From Costus lasius (lineage: Eukaryota; Streptophyta; Magnoliopsida; Zingiberales; Costaceae): DNA of 64,000 bases. Both the position numbers and the translations under genes were made by a program. Shown piece after piece: positions 22,471 to 33,114 of this stretch (within the stretch, counting starts at the first letter, position 1; each line of letters starts with the position of its first letter). The DNA is taken from contig CM050454.1 in NCBI GenBank assembly GCA_027563935.2, positions 23,247,501-23,311,500 on the forward strand, written 5' to 3'. Under the pieces are notes generated by a model, which had not been told where the DNA came from, ran no database searches, and saw only the letters and a list, made by a program, of their open reading frames with translations.

Positions 22471-22687
22471 CAACCAGACCATTCTATGGGAGTGATTAGG
22501 CTGCTCTCAGTCCACACCGAGATCCTCCAGCCCATGGGCCTCTCAACTCGACCCACCGAAGGCCTAGCCCAAGACAAAAATCATAACTATCTAAATAACA
22601 TGGCCTAAGAGCAAGCATCCACCATCATGAACCAGTCCATAATCTCAAAGTTTTGCTACTTTATCATGGCTCCGAGCTCGTCTAACC
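22471..22687. other. Short unassigned stretch
   Basis: No gene or repeat recognised. The end near LTR Y (ATGGCTCCGAGCTCGTC on the plus strand) could be a decayed primer binding site on the minus strand, but the match is weak. Confidence 0.3.
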
Positions 22688-24417
22688 CATTGGGAATCCC
22701 CATACCATATATAAAATTTACAATGCAGTGGAAGACGGTCCAAAAAATAATTCCCACCAAAATTCTAGGATCTACTTACGTGAGAAAACTGTAGGATGTT
22801 ATAGAGTTTTACCTCACTTGAGCAATTTCTTGAGTGTTGCCAGTGATGAAGATGATCAAGTGCCCATCCTTTGTAGTCACGCACACACAAACGGCCTCGA
22901 AACTCCTCCGCTCCATGCACGTGCTAGCTTCAGGAGAGGAGATCCATGCCTATGGAGTATATCACCTTGCTTGCTTGTGCCAATACTGAAAATTGCGCCA
23001 AGCTGCTGCCCACTTCAAGTTGCGCCAATTAGAAGGAGATTATGCCAACAAGTGTGTTGTCCTCTTCTTCTAGATGCGCCACCAAAGTTTCAAGGAAGAA
23101 AAGAGAGGCCCTCAAGGTTCTCCTTGCGCTAAGTGGAAGTTGCTACACACCTTGATTCCAGGTGGCAACAACTTGATGTAAGCACCAAGAAGGAAGAGGA
23201 GCGGCAAATATGTGTGGAGGAAAGGAGATGGATGGCTAGGGTTTAAAGCTATAGGCAACAACGCTCAGTGTTATGTGCCCTATCCCTCACATATATATAG
23301 ATTTTAGTTGTGGGCCCCATCCACTTCAACTGCAATATAAATATTCAAAATATTACTTTTGCGTTTAAGTTACGGGCCCCACTATTATGCTAAATTCCAT
23401 CGCAAAAGTGCTCCGAATAAATTTGTCACCCGAGGTTACGCAATGAGTCAACTGAGGTTATAACATAACAGAATCTCTATATGGGCCATCTCCAAACTCA
23501 ACAATACTCCCAAACCGATCCGAATTGTCCATAGATTCGATCTTAGGCTATCCGATCAATATGGAGTCTCTAGCATCTAGGTGTGTGACCCTGTAGGTTC
23601 TTCAGACGTTGGTAGTAATGACTATATCATCACAAGCAATGAGTGACACTTAGCAGTACATCACTGCTACCAAGTCATCAAAATAAATATCATCATCGAC
23701 AACCTCTAGAACTACGACAAAGTGTAGGTACAGAATTATCCTATCACCAGACTGATGTCCAGATTAGGCAAGCGTGTCACACTTGTTGATCCCAATATTA
23801 TGACATGACTAAATTAGGTTCTCACCTGGGTATGGTCATACACTTTCAGTCATCCTCATTGGGTGCCATGGACATCAAGCTTCCCCACAAGGAAGGGGGC
23901 AAATCCTCTCTTGGCACATTGAATCTCTCATATGGCTTATGATGCAACCAATGACAACCGTTATGACTTCCCTTTTATAGCAAAGTGTTAGGTTGTATCA
24001 AAGTACCTCATTCACCATATAGAGATGCCAATGCCTTCAAGTCTAGGACAATCGTAACTCTGTCACTGTGATCTTCATCTTGTGACACCAAGATAAATCC
24101 TCACGGCGGGTCGGTCCAGTATATCTCCCTTGATATACCTATATGCCTACGTTAGCAACCCATTTTCAACCAGCACATATACCAGTCTCAAGTGAATCAT
24201 AGATGTCTCATATCTACTATGATTCTTGACCGGAGACAAAACTAAGACTAGATAAAATATCAATCTTTTTAGGTACATCGTACATGCAAACGTCCATGTG
24301 CACAGAAGTACATATTTGCATAACAATGACCATGCTAGGATATCTCATATATCAAACAGATGTGATACTCATATCCCGTTGGACCATCCCAAAGGTCCTA
24401 GGGCATAAACACTAACA
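22688..24417 (-). repeat. LTR of relic Y (minus-strand Copia relative)
   Basis: Read on the minus strand it starts TGTTAGTGTTTATGCCC at 24417, directly after a polypurine tract, so it is a 3' LTR. It carries the GTGTATGACCATACCCAGGTGA block (23830-23841 palindrome with one central change) shared with the A/B/E LTRs. A TATATATA stretch lies at about 23290-23300. The end near 22688 is approximate (ATTGGGAATCCCC on the plus strand, likely a mutated TGTTGGG). No ORF with a domain. Confidence 0.65.
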
Positions 24418-24887
24418 ATCTCCCCCTTGCACTAGGACCATGACCTCAATGCCATCTCCCAAGTTCGACTTGCCATGCTCCTACTACGCCAGAGCACTGG
24501 TCAATGGGCGTCCTATGTTAATGTCAACATCCGCTATGTCTTTATTACCTCTGTCCCCAAGACATGGTATTAGTACTTGAGTATGTTGTTTTGAATCTCA
24601 TGAAGTTCAGTAAAAAAACTCCCACTTATTCAAACTACTTCCCAAAAGCATAAACATACTCGCTTTTATCTAGTTTGTTGTGAAGCTACCACAGCTTCAA
24701 GCACCACTACCTTAATATCTAGAATGTCACTCTGGTCTAGCTGGAACAAGCTGCCAAGTGCGAACACTGTGCTTTTTCTATCATTTCATGACCAAGAACC
24801 ACCCCTTAGTTCTTTTCAGAACCTAAGTGTGTTCTATGTTCCTTATCCAGTGCCTAGCACCTGGACTGGACTTGGTACTAACAAGTC
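24418..24887 (-). mobile_element. 3' internal end of relic Y with polypurine tract
   Basis: On the minus strand this ends AAGGGGGAGAT (24418-24428) just before the LTR, the usual PPT position. The rest is non-coding sequence like the post-pol region of Copia elements. Element B inserted at 24888, so the remaining interior of Y should lie beyond the right edge of this window. Confidence 0.6.
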
Positions 24888-25334
24888 TGTTAGGGTATGC
24901 CCTTAGGCTAATGTTTGAGGCCTTGGGTTATTGTCAGTATCATGTATAAACTAAATATATTTGTTTAAAAAGGCAATTGTTGTTATTCAGATTGTTACAT
25001 TATCTACTGTTATATGTATACTTCTGGGTAATGTCTCAATGATGTTCAGTTTAGCTGACATTCAGTATTGTCCTTAGTCGAGATATCTTGGTGAACATGA
25101 GACAGCCTTGGTATGATTGAGACTAATATGTGTTCTAATCTTATAGGATGCTTCGAGCATGGAATAAGATTTAGACACATAGGTGCATTGGATGTACTGG
25201 ACTGACCCTTCTCAGGATATTCAATTGTTTGTCACAATGTGAATAATCCTTGTATGCAAGCAAGTGGTATATTCCCTCTGACTTGAGATCACTTGTGTTT
25301 CTAAGTGATGATTGGCATTATCTTGAGGTAGTTC
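24888..25334 (+). repeat. 5' LTR of element B, first part
   Basis: 447 bp from TGTTAGGG up to the insertion point of element C. It aligns with 54755-55201 of the 3' LTR with few differences. The LTR continues at 36101. Confidence 0.92.
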
Positions 25335-28317
25335 TGTAACGCCCTCGATTTTTCTGAATTATGATTTAAGGTTAGAAATTCTGTTTCTGTATTTTTATCT
25401 GTTAAAATTTTGGGATTTTTGCCTAAGTGTAGGAATTTTTTTCCTACAGGGCAAAAATAATTATTTTGGTTGGGGATTTGAACCCTCAACCTTGATTCTT
25501 CACTCCTGGAATTCTTTCCACCATGGTGGCGCATATTTCTGATATTATTGGAGTGGCGCAGGGTGGTTAAGCCCAGGTAAGCCCATAAAACCGATTTTTC
25601 ACTTAAGTTAACTGGGTTATTGGATCTTGGATCCGTTTGGGGTGGGAGAAAAAGAGGAATTGCGTGAGGGCTCCTCTCCCTCACGACTTTTGTGTTTTCT
25701 TGCCCTAGCCGCCTTTGGTTGTCGCCCCTCACTGTGCTTGGCGCCTCCTGAGATTTCTGACGCTGGTGGTGGCAGACTGGTGGTGGACGAACTTCCTGGT
25801 GATCCTCTGTCTTGGCGTTTTTCTTCTGTGAACGTTTTTCGGTGAGTAATTCAATCCTAAGAAGTCTAATCCGCTAAATTGTAGATTATTTCAATTAAAA
25901 TTCGTTATTTGCAATGATTATCCGTATGGGGTCGAATTCAAATATTTATAGGGTTTTAAAATCCTGTTCTGCTGAAATCTGCATTCTCTAATCTGACCTT
26001 TGTGTACTATAACCCCAATATCTCATGGCCTATAGATCCAAATTGCACGAAATAAATTTTGTATGAAACTAGATACATTCGGCTTTAATTTGAATATGAT
26101 ATCGACCATATCCGAACTGTATTCGTATTTCAATCTGTATTGCAATCTAGCTGTACAAAATCAGTTTTCTGGAAATCTGGATTTCGACCTTTATGTGTTC
26201 GAACCATCATATCTCCCTAGGTATAGCTCGAAATCTTGTCAAATCAGTTTTATTAGAAAGTAGACTCGAAGGGGTTCAATTTGATTACCATGTAGCCTAT
26301 TTTCTATTAGTTATTGGATCTGAAATTTGTGTCGCAATTCTGATATACGAATCTGTTTTCTGGAATTCTGAAATCCCGACCTTTCTATGTTCGAACACCC
26401 ATATCTCCCCGGTTATAACTCCAAATCCGACGGATTCAGTTCTATTGGAAAGTAGATTCAAACAGCTTTATTGTGAATATCATATTGCCTATTTTAGGTT
26501 ACTTACTCGGTCTGAAACATCTGTTGCAAGTATGATATATTAATCTGTTTTTCTGAAACATCTGTTTAATTGTTTGTTATGTGAAAAATTTCTATTCTGT
26601 ATATATATGTTGTGAATTTTCTGAAACTTTGAATGTGTTATAACCTTTGTGAGAACATAGAATGGTTTGACATGAATTAAGGATAGTTGCATGAAATCTA
26701 AGGAATTCAAGGAATTCACTCATATATTACTTCTGGTTGATGGCAAAAATTATGAAGTGTGTTCAGCTTTGATTTTCTGCAAATTGTAATTTTGTTAAGG
26801 ACTGGATATTAGGGTGTGTCATTTTCTGGTTTGTGAGACACTTTGGGCATGATGTGAGAATTGAGTGGTGGTTAGTCCTACTCCTCCGTTTCAGCATGAT
26901 CTGTTCTGTAAAAATTATGCCCTAGTGTAGCACTCTTCCGTGTCCTTACCCTCCTTCTGTGGCGCTGTAATGGTGCTGATAGTCTACTACGACCCATGAG
27001 ACACTAGTGAAGGGTAGATGTGAGCTGGTCTCACCTTCCGTTCTCCCTCCACTATTTCTGTTCTGTTCTGGGTATTGGAGGCCAGAGTGCCACGTCCTGA
27101 CAAGACGGGGGCCACCCACTGATACCTCCTCTACCAGTATTGGAGGCCAGAGTGCCACGTCCTGACAAGACGGGGGCCACCCACTGATACCTCCTCTACT
27201 ATTCTGTTTCTGATATGCATGCATGTCTCGTCCTCGGCAGAGGTGGGGTCAGACCTTCTGTGGTCATCAGACCTTCTGTGGTCTTCAGGCCTTCTGTGGC
27301 CTTTCTGTTTCCGATGTAGACTATCCGTTTGGATTCTGAAAATTCTGATTTTCTGTCTGTCAGTTCTGATTTCTGTAGTTCTGTTCCGATCTGTTCTGTC
27401 TGTCAGCTCTGATTTTCTGTAGTTCTATTTCGATCTGTATTATAGATGTGTTGGGCAGTGTGATTAGTTGGAATGGGTTGGTAGACTTATATCCTACTTC
27501 ATGCTTGATGCCTATTGTTATAAGTGTCTGTATTTGATTATGTTTTGTTTCTGATATGAGTGTTCATGTTAATTATCTTATCTGTTAAGCATGATATTTT
27601 TGATGTGTACTATGGATGGCTTTTAGTGTCTTTTACTCACTGAGCTTTTTAGCTCACCCCCGTTGTTTAAATATTTTCAGGTGAGACATCAGGACAGTGA
27701 TTGCTACAGCTACTAAATTTGTTATAATGCTTGCTAATGTGTTATATAGTTTCTAAGAGTTGTCTTCTAAAGATTTATCAGGCCTGCGTGCCTAACTTAA
27801 TTATATGACACGTTTTATCTCCTGAGGGCTTATGCCTGTTTTCAGGATATTATATTATGTTATAGTTGTCTCGTTTTAATTGTTGGATACGAGTTTTGGA
27901 TTCATGAGAATTGAAATTGTTATTATTCTGAAATGTCCGATTTGAGATTTATTGTAGTCGGAATACTTTGAGCTATGTGACCGAATTTTTGTTGTATTTG
28001 GTATCTGAATAATCCGTTTCTGCAATATTTCTGACAATTGTGTTCTCCACATATGTGTAGTGTGGACATTTGTTTTGTTCCAGGATATGTGGGTCTGTGC
28101 AGCAGTAATTTAGTATACTTGCTGCCGGATTTTTTTCTGGATTTCCGGATTTCTATTTCCTAGTAAATGGATCTTACTCAGTTCTGTGCGGTTTTCAGTT
28201 CCGTAGTAATGTCCTTCGATGCCGCTTTCTTCTTGTGTTTTAATGGAAGAGTAAAAATTTTTGAAACCCCGTATTTTACTTGTATGCGTGTGGGGTGTGA
28301 TTCTGAGGGATGTTACA
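25335..28317 (+). repeat. 5' LTR of element C
   Basis: 2983 bp. Contains a 2 x 65 bp tandem repeat (27072-27201) with the motif GCCACGTCCTGAC, a CT-rich TTCTG-repeat stretch (27225-27430), and a GAGCT-TTTT-AGCTC hairpin at 27642-27655 followed by TTTTCAGGTG. ORFs inside it recur in the 3' LTR and have no domains. Confidence 0.95.
27072..27201 (+). repeat. 2 x 65 bp tandem repeat in the C LTR
   Basis: Copies at 27072-27136 and 27137-27201, nearly identical, each with CCACGTC and GGGGGCCACC. The same pair is in the 3' LTR at 34851-34980. A related module is repeated three times in the D LTR. Confidence 0.9.
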
Positions 28318-28319
28318 GA

Positions 28320-28331
28320 TGGTATCAGAGC
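28320..28331 (+). other. Primer binding site of element C
   Basis: TGGTATCAGAGC two bases after the LTR end. Confidence 0.92.
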
Positions 28332-28516
28332 AATATTACTAGCAATTAGAAACTCCGGGAAAGGAAAACTCTGTTTGTGTATTGCTAGAAACCAAGATAG
28401 GATCTGAATATTGGAAAACTCTGTTTGTGTATTGCTAGAAACCAAGATAGGATCTGATCCGTGATTGAATATTGGTTGTTATTCTACCGTGTTATGTAAT
28501 GCAGGTACAAAAAAAA

Positions 28517-31500
28517 ATGGTGCGACCAAGATCTAGCAGTAGCAACGGTGATCAACAGTCTGATCTGAGGCAGGCCATGGAGGCTATGACTGCTATGATG
28601 CAACAACAGAACGCGTTCATCCAGCAGCAAACTCAGATGATGCAGTAGCAACAGGCGCAGCACATGGAGGTTCAGCAACAGTTATTGCAGCGGCTGTCGC
28701 AGACACAGCCTCAGTCACAGTCACAACCGGCTGGACACGGTGTGGGTGGCGCTGGTTCTCCTCTGGGTGATGGCGCACATCAACGATATGCTCGGTTGGT
28801 TCGAGAGTTTCAGCACCTGAACCCGACTACATTTTATGGTAGTCCAGGGCCCAGAGCGGCTGAGGATTGGCTTTTGGCACTGGAAAAGATTTTTCAGGTT
28901 TTGCGCTGTGATGATGCAGACAAGCTATGTTTGTCTGTCTTCATGTTGCGTGGAGATGCCGAAGACTGGTGGAAGGGAGTCGTCAGACTGGCGGCAACTG
29001 AATCCGGAGTTGTTGATTGGCAGTACTTCATGATGAAGTTCAATGCCAAGTTTTTCCCCTCTAGCTTATCTGAGGAGCGCGAGGTGGAGTTTATTCATCT
29101 TAAGCAGGGTGACCTGACGGTGGATCAGTATGAGGCCACATTCGCTCGGTTGTCGGGGTATGCTCCTCACTTAGTCAACACCGAGGAAAGAAGAGCCAAG
29201 AAGTTTCAGCGGGGTTTGAGGAAAGACATCAGGACAAGGGTAGCTATGCTACACTTGGAGGCTTATGCTGAAGTGGTAGACAGGGCTCACACTGCTGAGA
29301 GGTGCATTGCTGAGATGGCTGTTGATACTATCCCTGCATCCGCCCCTACTTCTGTGACTTACGCACCCACTCTGGGTGGTAAGGATAAGAAGAATTTCAA
29401 GAAAGAGAAGAAAGACAATAAGGGCAGATACAAACCTTATCAGAAGCCAGCCAGCACAGTTTCTCAGAATGACAAGAAGTGTCTCCACTGTGGGAGCACT
29501 AAACATCAGGATAATGAGTGCTACAGGAAGACTGGCGCATGCTTCAGATGTGGTAAGGTTGGGCATATGATTAAGGACTGTCCTATGCCGGATGCTAGAG
29601 GACAGGGTGAGAAGCCTACCGTGCAGACTCGCGTGTATGCCATCGCGGAGAGGGATGCTTCGGCTTCGAAGTCCGTGGTGGAAGGTACACTTTATGTGTT
29701 TAGTAATTTGGCACGCATTCTTTTTGATCCTGGTGCCAATTTATCCTTTGTGTCTGCATGTTTTGCACCATGTTTGCCTGTGTTGCCTAGGATACTTGAT
29801 TTCTGTATTTCTGTTCATACACCTATGGGTGAGGCCGTATCTACAGATATAACATATCCTGACTGTTTGATTAAGGTTGAAGGATATGATTTACCTATTA
29901 ATTTGATTAGTCTTCCTATGAAAGACTATGACATCATTCTGGGCATGGATTGGCTGTCTGCCTATCATGCTACTTTAGATTGTTTTGAAAAGTTAATTAC
30001 TCTGCATCTAAGTGATGGACAGCAACTGGTTATCCAAGGCCAGATATCAGAACAGGAGCCTTTAGTGATATCTCATCTGCAGGCCAGGAAGCTTTTAGCC
30101 CAGGGCTGCAAGGGGTATCTGGCGCATGTCAAGGTGCAGACTGAGCCTGATTTGGATCTGGCTAGAATTCCTGTGGTAAGAGAGTTTACTGACGTCTTCT
30201 CTGATGATTTATCTGGGTTACCACCCAGCAGAGAAGTTGAGTTTGGTATCGAGTTGTTGCCAGGCACGGCACCGGTATCTAAAGCTCCTTACAGGATGGC
30301 AACTTCAGAACTGACAGAGCTGAAGAAGCAACTGGAAGAACTATTAGAGAAGGGGTATATTCGACCCAGTGTTTCTCCATGGGGAGCACCTGTGTTATTT
30401 GTGAAGAAGAAGGATGGTACTTTGCGCATGTGCATCGATTACCGTCAACTCAATCAAGTGACTGTTAGGAATAAGTACCCATTACCCCGTATTGATGATC
30501 TCTTTGATCAGTTGCAGGGTGCTACTGTATTCTCTAAAATTGACCTGAGGTCTGGCTATCATCAGTTGAGAGTTCAGGAGGAGGATGTACCTAAAACTGC
30601 ATTCAGGACCAGGTATGGGCACTATGAGTTTCTTGTTATGCCCTTTGGACTGACAAATGCCCCTGCGGTGTTTATGGATCTGATGAACAGGATATTTCAT
30701 GAGCTTCTGGACAAATGTGTGGTCGTCTTCATTGATGATATTCTGATCTACTCCAAGAATGCGCAAGATCACTCTCAGGATTTGCGCAAGGTGCTGGAGA
30801 TTCTGCGGCTGAAGCAGCTGTATGCTAAGGCCAGCAAATGTGAGTTCTGGCTATATCAGATTGGCTTTCTGGGGCACATTATTTCTGGCCAGGGTGTGTC
30901 TGTGGATCCAGTGAAGGTGGAGGCCATTCTTCACTGGGGAAGACCAACTACAGCGACTGAGGTCAGAAGTTTTCTGGGCTTAGCTGGATACTACTGCCGC
31001 TTTGTGGAGGGTTTTTCCAAGCTAGCTGGTCCTCTGACTAAGCTAACTAGAAAGAATTTGAAGTTTGAGTGGTCTGATGATTGTGAGTTTAGTTTTCAAG
31101 AACTGAAAAGGAGACTGACCAGTGCTCCTATCCTCATCATTCCCTGTGATGGAGAGAAGTTCACTGTGTACACTGATGCCTCTGGTAAGGGTCTGGGTGC
31201 TGTACTGATGCAGCAAGGAAAGGTAGTTGCTTATGCTTCAAGGCAACTCAAAGACTATGAGGTAAACTACCCCACTCATGATCTGGAGTTGGCAGCTGTA
31301 GTTTTTGCCTTGAAGATCTGGAGGCACTATCTGTTTGGATAGACATTTGAATTGTTTACAGATCACCAGAGCTTGAAGTATATCTTCACTCAGAAAGAGC
31401 TGAATATGAGACAGAGGCGATGGCTTGAATTGATAAAGGATTATGACTTCACCATCCAATATCAGTCTGGTAAAGCCAATGTGGTGGCTGATGCTCTTAG

Positions 31501-33082
31501 TCGGTATCCTGTGACTCAGATAGCTGCACTGCGAGTCCAGGAGTGGCGACTATTGCGGGAGTTCAGTGACATGCATCTGAGTGTGACTTCGGGTGAGAGA
31601 GGCGGTCTTCTAGCTTCTCTCAGGGTTCAGTCAGATTTACTGCAGAGACTGAGATCAGGGCAGCAGTCAGATCCGGATATTTTACGATGGAAAGAGAGGT
31701 CTGAGCAAGGCTGGGTTGAGAATTTCAGTATGTCGGATGATGGTCTCCTCAGATTCCGTGGAAGGGTTTGTGTCCCTGAGGACCCTGAGTTGAGAAATGA
31801 AATTCTTAAGGAAAGCCATTGCACTAAGTATACCGTTCATCCTGGTAGTACCAAGATGTATCAGGATTTGAAAAAGACTTTCTGGTGGCATGGTATGAAG
31901 AAGGATGTGCATTTGTTTGTGTCCAGATGTTTGACTTGCCAAACCGTGAAGGCTGAGCATCAGAGGCCGGGCGGTTTGATGCAGTCTCTCCCTATTCCTC
32001 AGTGGAAGTGGGAGCATATCAGTATGGACTTTGTGTGTGGACTGCCCAATACCAGAAGGAATCATGATGCCGTATGGGTGATTGTGGACAGACTCACGAA
32101 GTCAGCTCACTTCTTACCGATCAAAATGACTTACAGTTTGGATCGATTAGCAAAACTGTACATCGATGAGATTGTCAGATTGCATGGAGTTCCCTTGGAC
32201 ATTGTCTCTGACCGTGATCCTCGATTTCTGTCCAGGTTTTGGAAGAAATTACAGGAAGATTTGGGAACTAATCTGAGTTTCAGCACTGCATATCATCCTC
32301 AATCTGATGGTCAGACAGAGAGAACTATTCAGACACTTGAGGATCTTCTGAGATCTTATGTGCTTGACTGGTCTATTGAGTGGGATCTGGACTTATCACT
32401 GATAGAGTTCACCTACAACAATAGCTTTCACTCTAGCATACAGATGGCTCCGTATGAGGCCCTATATGGGAGGAAATGCAGAACACCTATATGCTGGGAG
32501 GAAACTGGGGACAGAACAGTGCTAAGGTCTGATGCTGTTCAGGAAGCCACTGAGAAGATCAGAGAAATTCAGAGAAAGATGAAGATTGCTCAGGATAGGC
32601 AGAAGAGTTATGCTGATGTGAGGCGGCGTCCTCTTGAGTTTTTGGTGGGAGAGCATGTTTTCCTAAAGGTCTCACCTATGAAAGGGGTGATGAGATTTGG
32701 GAAGAGGGGAAAATTGAGTCCCAGGTACATTGGTCCCTTTGATATCATCGAGAGGGTTGGACCTGTGGCATACCGACTTGCTCTGCCCCCATCACTGGAA
32801 CACCTCCATAATGTGTTCCATGTTTCTGCACTCAGAAAATATTGTTCTGATCCTTCTCATGTTCTAGAGTTGGAACCTCTTCAGCTTGAAGAGAATATGA
32901 CTTTTGTGGTGAAACCTCTCAGAATTGAAGATAGAAAAGAGAAAGTGCTGAGAAATAAGGTTATTCCACTTGTGAAAGTCATCTGGAGAAATCAGTCTGT
33001 TGAAGAAGCCTCTTAGGAGGTTGAAGCAGATATGAGAAAGGAGCATCCTCACCTGTTCAGTGACGGGCTTGGTCAGCTTTAG
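28517..33082 (+). pseudogene. gag-pol: gag-pol of Gypsy element C with three amber codons
   Basis: One continuous frame from ATG 28517 to TAG 33080-33082, about 1520 codons, as in intact element D. Domains in order: gag capsid ([11 protein letters not shown]), two CCHC knuckles ([14 protein letters not shown] and [14 protein letters not shown]), aspartic protease ([12 protein letters not shown]), RT ([18 protein letters not shown]), RNase H ([10 protein letters not shown]), integrase (zinc-binding H/C residues, SMDFVCG, SDRDPRF, GQTERT), a GPF motif and a chromodomain-like [13 protein letters not shown] end. In-frame TAG replaces Gln (28646), Gln (31340) and Trp (33014), judged against element D. 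No frameshifts seen. The first amber lies only 43 codons in, and the ATG at 28664 could restart translation downstream. Confidence 0.93.
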
Positions 33083-33098
33083 AGGACTAAAGCTCTAT

Positions 33099-33114
33099 AA
33101 GGGGGGGGGGAGGA
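33099..33114 (+). other. Polypurine tract of element C
   Basis: A run of ten G bounded by A residues (AA, then G10, then AGGA) directly before the 3' LTR. Confidence 0.85.

Noticed and set aside
22728..23132. 134-codon open frame
   Set aside because: It lies inside the U5-like part of the Y LTR, has no recognisable domain and is not kept in the related X fragment.
25627..25845. 72-codon frame (MDPFGVGEKEELREG) in the C LTR
   Set aside because: Present in both LTRs at the same place, so it is LTR sequence; no known protein resembles it.
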